NCBI GenBank assembly: GCA_030490835.1
Contig: CM059972.1
Location: forward strand, 52,247,563 to 52,311,562
Source: Annona cherimola
Taxonomy: Eukaryota > Streptophyta > Magnoliopsida > Magnoliales > Annonaceae
Reading direction: 5' to 3'
DNA length: 64,000 nucleotides
The notes below the pieces were generated by a model. It was not told the DNA's origin and made no database searches. It saw only the letters and a program-made list of their open reading frames with translations. Position 1 is the stretch's first letter. Every line of letters begins with the position of its first letter. Position numbers and translations under genes: made by a program. Positions 34,248 through 47,800 of this stretch are shown piece after piece.

Positions 34248-37200
34248 TGTGGCGTCCCAAACCGTGGCGTCCACATAGTCCTTACTCTAAGATCTTGTCT
34301 ATTGGTAAATGTGACTCCGGATTGTTGCCCTGATCACGTGGCGGGTTCTTAATTGGAACTCGTCCAATTTTTTCTTTCTTTTTCTTTCATCACATAACAT
34401 ATACTCGTCATCATTCATAATGGAATCATCCATATCATCATAAATCATCAATTTCTTATATTATTCATAACTTCATAATTTTATACAACCTATGTCCTTT
34501 TTCATCATATTCCATTAGGGCATCTATTCATACAAAAATCTACTAACCTTTGTAGATTCCTCTTTTCCTTTAGCAACACATGCCTTTCATCTTTTGGCTT
34601 TCCCTGCACCTGTCTGAGGTTGGGAAAACAAAACATGAGTCGAAACTCAATAAGCAAGCATTTTTCTTTCGTTTAAATGCATTTTTCTCCATTTGATAGA
34701 AAACACTTACCAAGTGGTCAGCTACCAACGGAATAGAAACCTTTTCGTAAACCATTTTTGGAAACCTTTTAAAAACCATTCATGTAAACCATTCGTAAAT
34801 GCATTTCTCTCCATTCGATAGGAGACACTTAGCAAGTAATCAACTATCAATGGAATAGAAACCTTTTCATAAAAATCATTTCATAAACATTGGATGTGCA
34901 AATGCTTCCTTTCCATTCCTGACATAAACCTTCGTGTGCGGGTATGCTAGCCTAGGGAACATCTCACATAGCATGGTCCAATACGCCGGCTGTCTCCGAC
35001 TTGGCCTCATCAAGGGGAACCTCTCTTCCTCTTGATGCCTACATGGTTCCTACATGCATGACTTTTGATTTTCCCGATATTATATACCTCTTACACCAGG
35101 TGACTTGTCATTCTCATATAGAGAATTATTTGCATCATCCCTTTAAATATTATTTCAAATCCATGTTTTCCTTTTTAATCCATGTATGAAAATGCAATTC
35201 ATTCATTTACACATAACATTCATTTGCCTCAACCTCTGGGGAGGACGCCGTCGGCACACAGCCCATACGACTCGGCAATAGTGAAGGGGGACTCTCTGAT
35301 CCGCTTTCTACCTCCACCAAAGCCTCTTCCTTATGCCCCCACCTCTCGGGAGGACGCCGCCGGCACACAGCCCTTGCGACTTAGCAATGGTGAAGAGGGA
35401 TTCCCGATCCTACTTCTTCCACCAAAGCTTCTTCATTATGCATCATACATGTGCACATGTCCATGAACGTCACATGACATCAATATGCCGGCATGACTTT
35501 TCATAAAAACTCATAAACATTTATCGTTTCAAAACATTATAGGAATGACCACCCTTAAACACATTTCATAAATACTTGAGAATAAAATATATTTTCAAAA
35601 GGGTTTGCTTGCTTACAATGAAGCAATAAAATCACATTTTCAAAGTTTTGCTTGCTTATAATGAAGCAATAAAATCACATTTTTAAAAAAGTTTGCTTGC
35701 TTACCTCCTCAGTCTGTGTCCTCTACCTTTTCCTTTCCTTTTCCTATACATGGAAAAATGATATTTATTTATATCATTCCATGTCTTAGATTGCTTCCCA
35801 TGAATGATTTATAATCATTCCTTACCTTATTTTTATAGAGGTTAATCTTATAAAGATACTTGGTCATTACCTCCTTATATGAATTTTTTATCCATAAATT
35901 CTTTAAAAATTCAATCCATAAATCCTTATAAAATATAAAAATAAATCTCAATTTTTCCCAAAATCATGTGTTCACTGTTCATAATTACTATTCAAAATTA
36001 CTGTAGTAGTACTGTTCATGACACTGTTCACGATTACTGTCCATCCGGGTTACTGTTCACATCAATGTGGGTTGCTGTTCATGGGTTCCAAAAATTGACA
36101 TTTTTTCCAAAAATAAAAAATACCATGACATAGCTCTTAGTTAGTATATCATGGAAAAATTTATAAATTTTGAATTTATCATCATTAACTTGGCCAAATA
36201 AATCATTTTCTCTATATACTAAAAATCAACATAATTTCACATAAGCATAATCCTTAATTTCAAAAATCATGAAATTAATATATCATCATTCCAACATCAT
36301 ATTTATCATATTCATACATCTTAAATCATCATTTATCATTTTTGGAGCATTATTTACACATATCATATGCTATCTTTCCAAATGCTCCATCTTTGCTCTA
36401 AATTTTTGATGTTTTAGCATAATTCCGATTAAGCATTATAACTATACTTATTTTCTCATTCTTAGAAATTATCTAAGCATGTTTTTACCTTAATTAACAC
36501 CCAAAAGAAATTTGGGAAGGAATCACTTACCTGAAGTGAAGATATTCTTCTTTTTCTCACACTTTTTCTCTCTAACTTTCTCCTCTTCTTTCTCCTCAAG
36601 GATAAAACGTGGTGGGGGATGAAAAATGCTCAAATGGAGCTGGGATGAAGTGCCTTGGACGTCCACCCCTGCTGCCCTATTTATAGGGCTTGATATTTCA
36701 AGAATTTGGAATTTACCCCCCTAGCTTGAGGTATTTAATTATAAAAATATATTTCTTATAATTTCTGAAAATGCATTGAGCCAAGAGCTGCAATCCTAGG
36801 CCTGCTCCAGCCCACCCTATGCATCCCTATTTTCCCTGATTTTTTTGATTTTTAAAATTAATTAATTTAGGCTAAATAAATCCTAGCCGTTGGTTGATGA
36901 TGATGATGATCATGGACCATTGATTTGGTCAAATTTTCCCAACCACCCCCCTGCAATGCTCCTGCAATAGCTGCTGTTTATTTAATTTTTTTTATTTTTA
37001 ATTATTTATTTTAAATAAAAAGTCAAAAGTTAATTAATGTAAAGTTGAGTTACTTTTTGATCTTCATTTGACGTGTCATCTTGACCATTGATTTGTGATT
37101 TTCATCACATCTTAACCCATTCATTATGATCATCATAATATTTTGGCCATAAAAAAAAATTCATCTTAATTCGACGTCCGGATTGCAAGTTATGAATTTT

Positions 37201-37493
37201 TCTTAAATTTTTCACTAAAATCCAAAATTGGATTAAAATATAAAAAAGAATTGCTATTTCGTCCTGTAGTGATTAAATCTCCATTTTTGTCTTTTTGTGA
37301 TTAAGTTAATCCAAGTGATAAACTCTTAATCACCTAGGTTACTATTTGCATCACTATTCACGTGCACTATGCATCCGAATTTCATAAATAATTATTTTAA
37401 CCTCTATTCCCACATATTTCATATTCATAAATATATATTTTCTAAATATATTACCTAGGGTTTTATACACGTGTCTAAGATCGGGGTTTCACA
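34248..37493 (-). mobile_element. solo LTR, minus orientation, 5-bp target duplication TTTCT
   Basis: On the + strand it reads TGTGGCGTCCCAAACC...GGGGTTTCACA. It is flanked by TTTCT at 34,243-34,247 and 37,494-37,498. The uninterrupted site is visible in the partner LTR near 50,140 ('ctgatttcttgagttaattt'), which confirms both borders. It is 3,246 bp with no internal domain, so a solo LTR left by recombination. Its 5' part matches the LTR starting at 61,605. Confidence 0.92.
35225..35440. repeat. about 109-bp tandem duplication inside the solo LTR
   Basis: 'cctct-gggaggacgccg-cggcacacagccc' occurs at 35,233 and again at 35,342, each followed by 'gcaat-gtgaag' and 'ccaccaaagc-tcttc'. It is a local GC-rich duplication. 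Confidence 0.8.
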
Positions 37494-39891
37494 TTTCTTG
37501 AGTTAATTTTATGTTTAAACAGAGGATATATGTTGAGTTTAAGAATAAAGAACTAATGATTTAGGGTTTTGCATGTATATTGAATTAAGATGTATGGGAG
37601 TAAAACTTAGGAGAAATGAAACAGAAAACCAAAATATAAAAGAAAAAGTAAATAGATGAGTTTTAGTATGAAAATTTGTGATTAAGCTCATGGCATGGTC
37701 ATTAAGGAATGACCCAATTTTAAGCTTAAAATATTAATCGGGTTGTGAATTAAAAATACAGGAAAAACAGCCTAAATAGGGTAGAGTGGTTGTCAGGATC
37801 AGCTGCACTAATTAATTTTTAACAATTTTTATACAAGCCATTTTGATCTGAAAATTTTATATGGTATAGAATACATCATGAATATCACTCAACAAAAATA
37901 AAATTTAATTTTTGGAGGATACAAATATGGATAATAATTAACGTGATTTGACCTGTCCCAAAATTGATACTTCTGTCCAGCAGAATAAAAATAGATAAAT
38001 AAATATATATCTTAATATTTTGTGTTTGAATTATTTAGTTTAATTAATTAATGTACTTATTAATGTATGTTAGAAATTTCAGATTTAAATACCTTGATTT
38101 GATTGTAAATCAAAAATTAGAGAAATCAGTGTGTCTGATTTCAGCAAATATGGACAGGTTGAAGAATAATTAAAATGAATGTTAAATTCTAGATTTTTGG
38201 AATGAAATTTAACTTATAACAGGATATAAACAAGTACCATGAGTGATTATGAGAGTTTAACCTACTAAGGGTGAATTTTGAAAGGAGTGGGAAAATAATC
38301 ACTAAGATACTAAGGTAAAAATATGTGAATATTAGAAAGTTAGATATGAATTTGATAATCCTTAATTGAACTGAGATTATAGTTTCAAGTAAGTATCCTA
38401 AAGGATTGAAAAAAATGCCCTAAATTGGGATATTGAATGAAATAAGATGAATATATGTGACTTAAAGAGATGAGAGTGTAATCTCAAAGAAAAAATGGAA
38501 TAAAGTTAAAATATTAAGAGTCACATATAAAATGAGACTATAAAAAGGCTTGAGATTAAGTAAGGTATTTATACGAGTTAATAAAAGGCAAAACATGCAA
38601 ATATATGATGTTATACAGGTGTATCTAAGATGATCGTTTTCACTTGTCCAGAAAAAGGCAAGGAAAAGATCAAAGGTGCGAGTTGATCACCACAGGTAAG
38701 CAAGAAAAACTTTTCAAATATTATTTTATTAGCAAATATTGAAATAATATGAACTTGCTTTATCAAGACGATTTCAAGATTGCTTACAAGGAAGCAAGTA
38801 AACTCTCAAGAATGTTGATTATGTTTTAAATATTCAAATAATTTGATAATGTTTATATTGATGATTTTAGAATTGCATACAGAGTAAGAAAGCTCAATTC
38901 TTGGATTTTATTCTTTACTATTGAAATGCTTCAGGATGACTTCATCATAAGCAAGTTCTTAGAAATGCTATTTCCAAAGAATTTTATGATGAGAGAGTTT
39001 GAACTCTTATACAAAATGATATTTGAAAACAAGCCCTGGAAATTCTATTCCTAAGGAATTTTGTGAAAAAATATGATTCTTCATAAAATGGTATTTGAAG
39101 TAAATAAGGCTTTTGAAATAGTTTATTTAAATGCCTTAAAATGATTTATTTAGATGCTTTGAAATGGTCTATTAAAATACTTTAAGTCTCTTTAAAAATT
39201 AAAATACTTTGAAAATGTCTTGTACTAATGTGTTTAAAAGGTTTTAAGGATTACCAACTCAATAAACTGATGTTTTAAAATGATTAGATGACAGTTTGGT
39301 TTAAATGATGATCAAAAGATTATGCAAACTCTTCTGTACATAAGAGTAATAAGGATGTTGTGTGGACAATGCATATAATGCCGATATAAATGGATAGAAA
39401 TGTGTTTGCATATCCTTTGTTCATGAAAAGCCCAGAAATGAGAATAAAAATGCTTGTAAGAAAAGCTTGGTTTTCTCGGATATTGAAATGTTTCAGAATT
39501 TCTTTATAATGAGAATTCTAAAATTGTTTACCAACAAATAAACAATATTTTTGAAAATATTGTTTCCTCAAGTACTTCAAATGTTTTGTAAAATTGATTT
39601 ACTAAAATATTTCCAAAATTTTTTAAGGTTGGTCATCCTAACAATATGATTTGAACATGATTTATGAAAATATTCTATTTTAAAATGATTATGCCCAGTT
39701 CTCTATTTGAGAAGGGCGCAATCTGAGGACTGAGTTGAATTATGTTATATCAAGTTTGATTTGAAAACAGCACAGTCTCATGACTGTGTTGAGTTTATGA
39801 AATCATGCTAGCATGACAATGTGAGTATAAACGAGTGTGTACGAGGATCATGTATTAAGTCCATGGCAGAGGTGGTTGCAGACTAGGGTCC

Positions 39892-41467
39892 TGACAAGCT
39901 GCGTATATGTCAATTAAAATGCTCGCTATTTACGCAAGTATACGTACCGTGTCAAGTAATAAAGAGTGAGCAAAGTATCGTTCCCACGAGGATTGTGTTA
40001 AACGGATTACCACATTAAATCTTAATTGTCTAAGTGAATTGGTAAAATGAAGGACAGTTGTATCACAGAACTGAATTAAACTAAACTATGAAAATGGTAA
40101 ATGACCAAGGTAGGGTGGATATTGCCAAGATTGCCTTGAGATGATTAAGATAGGTGGGAATATAAAGTCATTGAATCATAGTTATGTCATTTGGTCCTAA
40201 TTAAGTTAGTTGTGCAGAGATTACTAATCTAGGTTCATTAATATTCATATATGTCTTCCAACACATACAAACCTAACCAAGTTTTAGTTATGTGTTATGT
40301 TCCCATGCATACAAGTAAAACAAGGTTGATAACCATATAACCTAATCATGATTACACAGGGTTAATAGGTCTATTCCTATCCATATTAACATCTAACACA
40401 ACATGGGTTAGAATACCTATGCCTTATATATGGATCTTATTCAAATCCCACTTTTCCAAGCATGAATTTGAATATTAGATCAATCCACAAGGTTGCAAAG
40501 CTTGTAAATGCATTAAGCATGATATATAAAGGTAATCTCAAGCAACACAAGTCACAGCACAACAGTATTATCAATTCAAGCATAAGAAAATCAAATATCC
40601 TAAGCTATGAGTTCAAATCCTACATATCTCCCACCATAGGAAGGTTCAGCCCATAACCATGACTTCAATTTCCATTAAAATCAAGGTCACAATCATCTCT
40701 AAGAACACAGAGGAAAGGAAAGAGAAAGGAAAGAGAATGAGAAAGAGAAGAACTAAATCCCGGAAGCTTCCACCAGCGAGATCGAATCTCCTCTTTCATT
40801 TGCGATGAAAAACAGATCTTTTTCCTTCTCTATGCGGCTCTCTCCATGCCTCTCCTCCCCTCTCTCTGGAACTCTAGGTTTCTATTTAAACATAACAGCC
40901 TGCGCAGCAGAACCCGCGCATACGGATGCGTATTGGCGCCTAGGCGCCAATACGCATCCGTATGCGGGCACCAACTCTTTGGAGCTGCGTAACTTAGAAA
41001 CTCTCTGAGATGACTCTGCATGTTAGTGAAGTGGTGCCTGGGCGCCAACTCTCTATAAGCTTTATGACTTGAAAACTTCCCGGAATGCACTGTATGCTAG
41101 TGAAGTGGAGCCTGAGCGCCAACTCTCTGGAGGCATTTTCCTATGTGAGTAGTGGAACTTCTGGCTAGGCATGTAGGGTGGCGCCTAGGCTCCAGCCTAC
41201 CTGCTTCTTCACTTGGCTCTGTTTATTCTTCGACTCGCTCGCATGCCTGTAATTCTCCGTCATTCCTGTAAAAATGAATGAAACTAAATAACTGAACTAA
41301 AAATGCGTAATTTATACTAAAAATGCATGAAAACCACATAATGCTCCTAAAATGCAAAGCAAGTGAAAGTTTAGCTAAATGGATGCAAAATAAACCTAAT
41401 CTCTTGGACTAACAAGCAAAAATAGACTGAAATAGGCCATGATAACTCGTATTTTTACAAGTTATCA
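39892..41467. mobile_element. 1,576-bp LTR-like insertion, target duplication GGTCC
   Basis: Starts TGACAAGCTGCG, ends ACAAGTTATCA (TG...CA), and is flanked by GGTCC at 39,887-39,891 and 41,468-41,472. The related sequence at 58,430-58,480 (minus strand) lacks the insertion. It contains 'atcgttcccacgaggatt', a word I recall from many plant repeats. No primer site or coding domain is present, so most likely a solo LTR of another family. Confidence 0.82.
40917..40966. repeat. perfect 50-bp palindrome
   Basis: The left arm CGCATACGGATGCGTATTGG continues to GCGCCT; the right arm is its exact reverse complement with no spacer, centred between 40,941 and 40,942 (GGCGCCT/AGGCGCC). It lies inside the 1.6-kb LTR-like insertion. 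Confidence 0.97.
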
Positions 41468-41784
41468 GGTCCCCCTCTACATGTGGTCAAGTCAATAAGG
41501 GAAGACCGGAGGCTGGCGGCGCCCTCCCTGAAATGGGAGCAGGATCATGGACGACCGCCTAGCTAGCGGTGTTGTCACATGAAAGGTTTCATTCCTTTGG
41601 AAGGATGATCACTTGGTATATGTCACCTACTAGAAGGTTAGAGACTTATATGCATATGCTTTGTTTTAAAAGCCCAAAAAGGAGGACATGAAAATATTTT
41701 AGGACATGAAAATGTCCACACAGATAAAAGGTTTATATGCATATGTGCTGCTTTTGAAAAGTCTAGAATTTGGGATATAAAAAA

Positions 41785-41932
41785 GGTTTATATGAAAATG
41801 TTTTAGGATATACAATTGTCCTCATGAAAAAAAGTTTATATGAAAATGTTTTCGGACATACAATTGTCCTCATGAAAAAAGGGGTTTATACGAAAATATT
41901 TTAGGACATACAATTGTCCTCATGAAAAAAGG
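41785..41932 (+). repeat. minisatellite in the LTR, about 3 units of about 48 bp
   Basis: Units read 'tttatatgaaaatgtttt-ggacatacaattgtcctcatgaaaaaa'. Each contains the inverted repeat GGACA...TGTCC. The homologous array in the minus copy at 57.6-58.0 kb has more units. Confidence 0.8.
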
Positions 41933-42448
41933 TTTTATGGTTTATATGAAGGGTTTCCACAAAAGGTTTCTTCCTATTGGTAGTTGATTACTTGATAAGT
42001 GTCTCCTACTGAACAACGAGAAATGCATTTATATGAAAATGAAAAATGCTTACTTATTAAGTTTATCACTCACGTTTTGTTTTCCCAGCCCCTTATAGGT
42101 TCAAGTAAACTCAAAAGGAAAAAGGACCTAATAAATTGAAGGGAAGTATGAACTGGTATTCTTTAGTGTCTTAACCAATTGCTAGTTATCATGTAAGAAT
42201 TGATATGTTTAGAGAATGATTGAATGCTTGTGTTGATCATGAAGATATTAGGTCATGACTGTTCATGATGTATGTAAACAAGTTGGTATAAAGTGAATGA
42301 AATGAAAAACAAATTTCGTTAAATGAAATTTATACAAAAATTCTGCCGCATGAACAGGGCAACAATCCTGTGTCATATTTACCAATTGATAATGATCCCG
42401 GAGTAAGGCTCAGGTTGTGACGCCTCGAGTTGGAGGCCCCATAGAGCT

Positions 42449-42460
42449 TAGTATCAGAGC
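42449..42460 (+). promoter_or_regulatory. primer binding site, initiator-tRNA-Met type
   Basis: TAGTATCAGAGC, one mismatch from the usual plant TGGTATCAGAGC complementary to tRNA-iMet, lies 7 bases after the LTR end at 42,441. It marks the start of minus-strand DNA synthesis. Confidence 0.85.
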
Positions 42461-43689
42461 AAGAACTAGTAAATAAACGTGGAAAGAAAAGATTTAATAT
42501 CACAAAGAGTGATATCAGAGTAAGGATTGGTAAGTAGGTGTGAAAAGAAAAGATATGATACTACGGAGATGGTATCCTAGCAAGGATTAGTAGATGGCGT
42601 AGAGAAAAAATGAAAAATGATGAAAGGGATAGACTGAAATTATAGGATATATGAAATGTATATTGATTTTAGGTTGTATGAACATGAGATGTCTTGTTAT
42701 GATTACGTTGTAAGATATAGCTAAATTGCTATGTTTTGAAAGGTAGATGGTTCATAAAGGAAAAACAATTTTCTACTATGAAAAGGCGACATTGGAAATA
42801 AAAAGTAGAGAAAGATAAAGAATTGAGGAAAATGTAGATAGATGGTGGATATTTAAGAAAGATAAGTTCCAAGTCCACCCCTTATGACTGACAGGATTAA
42901 TGATAGAGGAAGCCCGCACTCAAGGCAAGCGTGTGGTCCAGGAACTCTTCCTTGATGACTAGATGACTATATACTAAGAATTATGAATGACAATGAGCCC
43001 ATAGGAAAAAAATATAGAAGCGAAAAATGATGATAAAAGACCCAGGTGCAGGGTCCATAGAGAATGAAAATGAGGATGAAAATGAAAATGCAGTGGACTG
43101 ATTTAGTACCAGTACACTCACTAAAGAGTTTACACTGGTACAACCTAGATGTAGGCACTATCTAGAAAGAAAAAGATAGATGAAGTTAGCAAAAGTCTCT
43201 TTTGACTTTTGAAAGATAAATGGATATATTATGTTTTGATATAAAGATATTTGTGACATACAGGTGGAACTGAGTTGCACTTGTATAATAAATGTATATA
43301 AAAAGGAAAAGATTGTTACCGATCCTTTCTATTGAATGTGGTTGATTGGGTATAATATGTTGATAAGAAAGTGTTACTCAATGAAGATATGAGATTATTT
43401 ATAACTATACTAAGTATGCATGTGGAATGGAAGTAGTTGTTATTAACCCTTCTGCTTAAAGTGATTAATTGTATATGTTATAATATATGTTGTGATGAAA
43501 TGAGAAAGTATACTAATATACGAATATGCTTTTTATATGTATAGAAAGGAATTATGCTTATCATATGAGCAAGAGCGAGGCTAAACAAAGGAAAAGTTGT
43601 AGCAAATGAAGAACCCAGGAGTCAATGAGAAGTTAGTGAAACCAGTAGCAAGTCTAAGCGACCAAGACGAGAAGAGCAACTAAACCCAA

Positions 43690-44560
43690 GGACTCATCAA
43701 CGACGAGCAAATGTAAACCCTGAGTGGAAAGTTGAAGGTGGAACCACTACCGGTAACACCACCCAATTAGAATTAATAGCAGAAAAGGTAGCTACAGTTG
43801 TAAAGGAAGTTATGTAGCAAGCTACCTGGGATTGGACAGCCCAAACGGTAGAAACAATTCAAGGTCTTTGGGAAAAAGGCCAACAGGACCAGTCAAAAGG
43901 ACAAGAAGGAAGCAGGTCGATGCAAGATGCGCTTCCTAACCTAATACCAGAACCTATAAGACTTGATGACAATAAGATAGAAACATTAAGGACTCAAAAA
44001 TTACAACAAGGGTAAGAACGATTTAATCCTAGCACATAGAAGCAGGATGCAGGAAAGGGAAAAAGTAAGAAAGTAGTGACAAGAGAAAGGAAATCAAGCT
44101 TTAACATAATAGGTGCCCCAATTTGTGAAAATTGTCACAAATGTCACTTTAGAGAATGTTTAAGGGGTTCAAATCGATGTTATAAATGTGGTCAGATTGG
44201 CCATGTGGTGAGAAATTGTCAAGTTATTGAGGCAAGAGAGATAATGTACTTCAATTGTTACCAAGTAAGACATATTGCTTCAAAATGTCTGAACAAGACA
44301 TAAAGAACACCAGAACAAGAGAGATTAGCTCAACAAAAGAACGCTACAACTACCAATCGACAGGGAAGCCCTATAAATTCAATGCAGATGCATGCATCGA
44401 CTCACGGCGAGTTACAAAAACAGAAGGAAAGGAAGGTTATAGGTATGATTTATATTTTAAGAAATTCTACAGTAGTGTCATTTGATTATAATGCTACTTA
44501 GTCATTTATAGCATACCAAAATATAACCAGTCATGCACTACTAGTAAAAAGGATAAATAA
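43690..44560 (+). pseudogene. decayed gag (zinc knuckles) and protease start of a Ty3/gypsy-like element
   Basis: Gag-like frames read NPEWKVEGG, QLELIAEKV and QDALPNLIPEP before the stop at 44,012. Then a 75-codon frame (44,076-44,303) carries a canonical CCHC knuckle, C-YKCGQIGHVVRN-C (C35, C38, H43, C48 of that frame), preceded by a CENCHKCHFREC motif and followed by a third knuckle whose first cysteine has become Phe. Downstream, about 44,475-44,520, the frame VVSFDYNAT-stop-SFIA looks like the aspartic protease motif (V-L-F-D-S-G-A-T-H-S-F-I) with the active DSG lost and a stop inside. The central gag domain is missing or unrecognisable. Non-functional. Confidence 0.8.
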
Positions 44561-44871
44561 TATCAATTATGTAGAATTTCCTGAATAAAAGTTGGCAAAT
44601 ATTAACTAAATGTGAAAAATATAATTTATATGTGGGCCATAACCTACAGGTTTGGGATAAGATAGGAGAAAGAAAGTTGGCCTTAGAATTGTTTAAAAGA
44701 ATAACGAAAAAAGATAGGCGATACAGTAAGGTATGTGTAACCTAGAATAGACATAAAAAGAATACAAGTTGCAAAACAGGGATTTGAATATCCAGTCATT
44801 AGAGGAAGAGGGTAGATTGGCCTATCAACAAGTCTTACCCCAGTTAGTTGAAGTATAACAGGTTTCGTTAT

Positions 44872-44882
44872 GGGGGGTGGGG
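44872..44882 (+). promoter_or_regulatory. polypurine tract
   Basis: GGGGGGTGGGG, one base before the 3' LTR start (TGTGAAAC at 44,884). It is the expected plus-strand primer site. Confidence 0.8.
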
Positions 44883-44883
44883 T

Positions 44884-47800
44884 TGTGAAACACAGGATTT
44901 TAAGTTTAATGAATATAATGGGAATTTATTTAAGGAAGAAATTGAAAGTTTTAGGAAATGAAAATGATTAAATTATGTGCCTTTGATTAAGATGAATGGT
45001 ATTAGGATAACCAATTAAGCAAGGTGATTAAGTCAATCACTTTTGCTTAAGTGTGCACAAGAGGAAAAAAACCACTAAAAGACAAAAGTGGAGTAGATAA
45101 TGGTGAGGTGACATGCTAATTAATGCCCCATTTTTATTTTAATTATTGATTAATTATTTGATTAATTCATATCTTACGATACATAAGTTGGATTGAGATA
45201 AAATTTGAAGGGAAAGCCTAAGGTTACACGTCCTACATGATGAACGATTTGGATTATGAAAATCATAAGAGGAAAGGGGTAAAATAATTAGAGTTATATG
45301 ATATTTTATGAATTAAATTCATTTTGCTAATATCTTAGCATACATATATTATTGTGAGATGAAATTTTTATGCATGGCTAAGTAAAGTTGCTCTAAGTAA
45401 TGAATGGATTAGATTAAACCTAATTCCATTAGAAAGTGGTGTTATGAATGGTTATAAAAACTAATGATGAAATTAATTTAAAGTATTGGACTTATTGGTA
45501 TTAAAGGGGGATGGCCATAAATAAAAGGTTGACAATGTGCATCAAAGAAGGGACATGTGTCATTGTAGAATGGAATTAGGGAGCAAAAAGTCAACCAATA
45601 ATTAAATGAACAACATGATTAAAACCAGTTTATATGGACATGTTTTAGCAATGGGATTTTAAGGCATTTTGATGAAATGAAAAAAATTGCAAAAAAAACA
45701 AAGGCAACCTCATGTGCACGTGACCAACAGGGTTGATTGGGTAGCAAGTAATTGGAAATGTTGCAGAAAATGGGCCATTTAGACGGTTGAGATTAAGGCA
45801 CCAATTAATTAAAATAAAGGATTTTATTAAATACTAAAAACAGGTGGCTATATGGGATTAGTTTCAGCAAAATTATAAAAGGGAAATGGGCAGAAGCTAG
45901 TGACGGTTCAGCAGTGGGTTAGAGAGAGAAAACACTTAGAAAAAAAGGGGAAAAGAGAGGCAGCCATAGAGGATGTCCAAGCCAAGGAGAAGAGAGACGA
46001 GAAGGGCAGCTGGTTGTGCTAAGGTGGGGCAAATTCGTCTTCAAAAGCCAAGTAAGTAGCTACGTCTCTAATGATATATAAGTGATTGAAATGAAGAACA
46101 TATGCAAATAGGTATGATGTGAAACCCCAACCTAAGGAGGATTTAATGTGTGCATTGAATATGTACATGTGACTTATATATGATTAAATGGAATTTTTGG
46201 ATGATTTTAGAATTTTATGATATTTTGCAATTAGGGTTCAACTAAGAACGATGATTAAAAATTTAATCGTTGGAGCCCAATATGAGTCAAGGTGACTAAA
46301 GGGGCATAATGAGGATCAAAACATGCTAATGTGGCATGAATGTTTAGTTTAATTTTCATGATTTAATTAATAGAAATTAAAGTGGAAATTGTGGAATTAT
46401 GTTAGAAAATTATAGAAAAATTCATAACTCAACGCCTGTAAGGCGGAATCAAGTGAAATTTAAGATGAAAGTTAATGAGGTTGGGCTTGGTATTATGAAA
46501 TTATTGGGTTATGAAAATCCTTAATGAAATTGGTGTGATGATTTATTGAACATAGCTCAAATCTAACCGTTAACTTTAAACGGCTATAACTTGAGCTAGA
46601 AAAATCGGATTGAGATGAAATTTGAAACGGTTGAATGAAATTATGAGATCAAAATTTTGGAAAGTTTGGATTAAGAATATTATGCTGGGAAAATATCTGA
46701 ATTGAAAAAGGTGGGCATAGTTGACTTTTACACCTCAAGAGTACCATGCATTTAAGGCCAAAGGTGCATAGATTAAATGCAATTTTTAATGGACCAAATA
46801 GGTGTCAAATTCAGGCGAAATGTAGGGTATTTTATGCATTAATATGTGTGGAAATTCTTTGGATATTTTTCTGGAATTAATGAGCTATGGAAAGAGCTCA
46901 AAGTGAGCATAGGTGAGGTGTCCATACATGGACGTTCAAGTGATGTTATTGCTGGATTTTTTTTAATTTTTAATTTTATAAATTATGCACATAAATAGAT
47001 GACATGTTGGGATACATAAATGAGCATTTAATTATGCAGAAAAATTTCAAGAAAATTCGTGAACAGCAGCTGCCATGGATGGATGAAAAGTGGATAGCTT
47101 GTTGCATGCAAATGACGTGCAAAATGATGTGTGGTTGCTTCCATTTTTGATAAATTAATTATGCCAAATTAATGCATGAATTAAAGGGTAATTAGGTGTA
47201 TTATTTACCTTTAAATTGATATTAATAAAAAAATAGAAAAAAATATGAAATTGGTCGGCAATGGTGGACATGATTTGGTGGACAGCTGTAGGGTTGAGAT
47301 GTAAGCAGATTTTTGGTTTTATTAAAATGTGTAAAAATTATTTTACATGGATAATATTTGTCCAGCACATGAAGGGGATAAGCATACATTAAATGATGTG
47401 GAAAATCCAGCTCCAAAGTGAGGCCCACAGCTAGAAAATCCAGATCTATAAGAGGGATGCTCGGTCATATGAAATGGGGTGTTGTGATTTTTTTCTAAGT
47501 GCTGAAACTTCATCTTCCCCAAGGCAGCCCTCACGTCCAGCTCTAGAGCCAGCAAAGAAGGAAGAAAAAAAGGAAAAAATAAGGGGAAAAAGAGGGATTA
47601 TCAATTAATCAAGTAAGTATATGTTAATCTTTATTTTATGCCTAAAATCCGGAAGTTATATGATGTTGTAAACTAAAATATGAACGGAATAGTAAATGGA
47701 TGAATTTTAGAATTAAAATTTTTGGACAGAATAAATATAGTCTTATTAAGGAACGACCAAATTTTCAAATTAAAAGGATAAGCCAGTTGAAAATTAAAAA

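Larger units (their letters stand above)
32972..42441 (+). mobile_element. 5' LTR of a long-LTR retrotransposon (copy C), with two insertions
   Basis: Starts TGTGAAACTCAGG and ends GGAGGCCCCA, immediately followed by a primer binding site. The same start (TGTGAAACACAGG) opens the 3' LTR at 44,884, and the two LTRs align closely over thousands of bases. Removing the insertions at 34,248-37,493 and 39,892-41,467, each with one 5-bp duplication, leaves about 4,638 bp. That is very long for a plant LTR. The LTR holds no supported gene. Confidence 0.88.
42442..44883 (+). mobile_element. internal region of the long-LTR retrotransposon (LARD-like, no pol)
   Basis: The 2,442 bp between the LTRs contain a primer binding site, decayed gag, a protease remnant and a polypurine tract. 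No reverse transcriptase, RNase H or integrase motif was found. The internal domain is shorter than one LTR. Confidence 0.82.
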
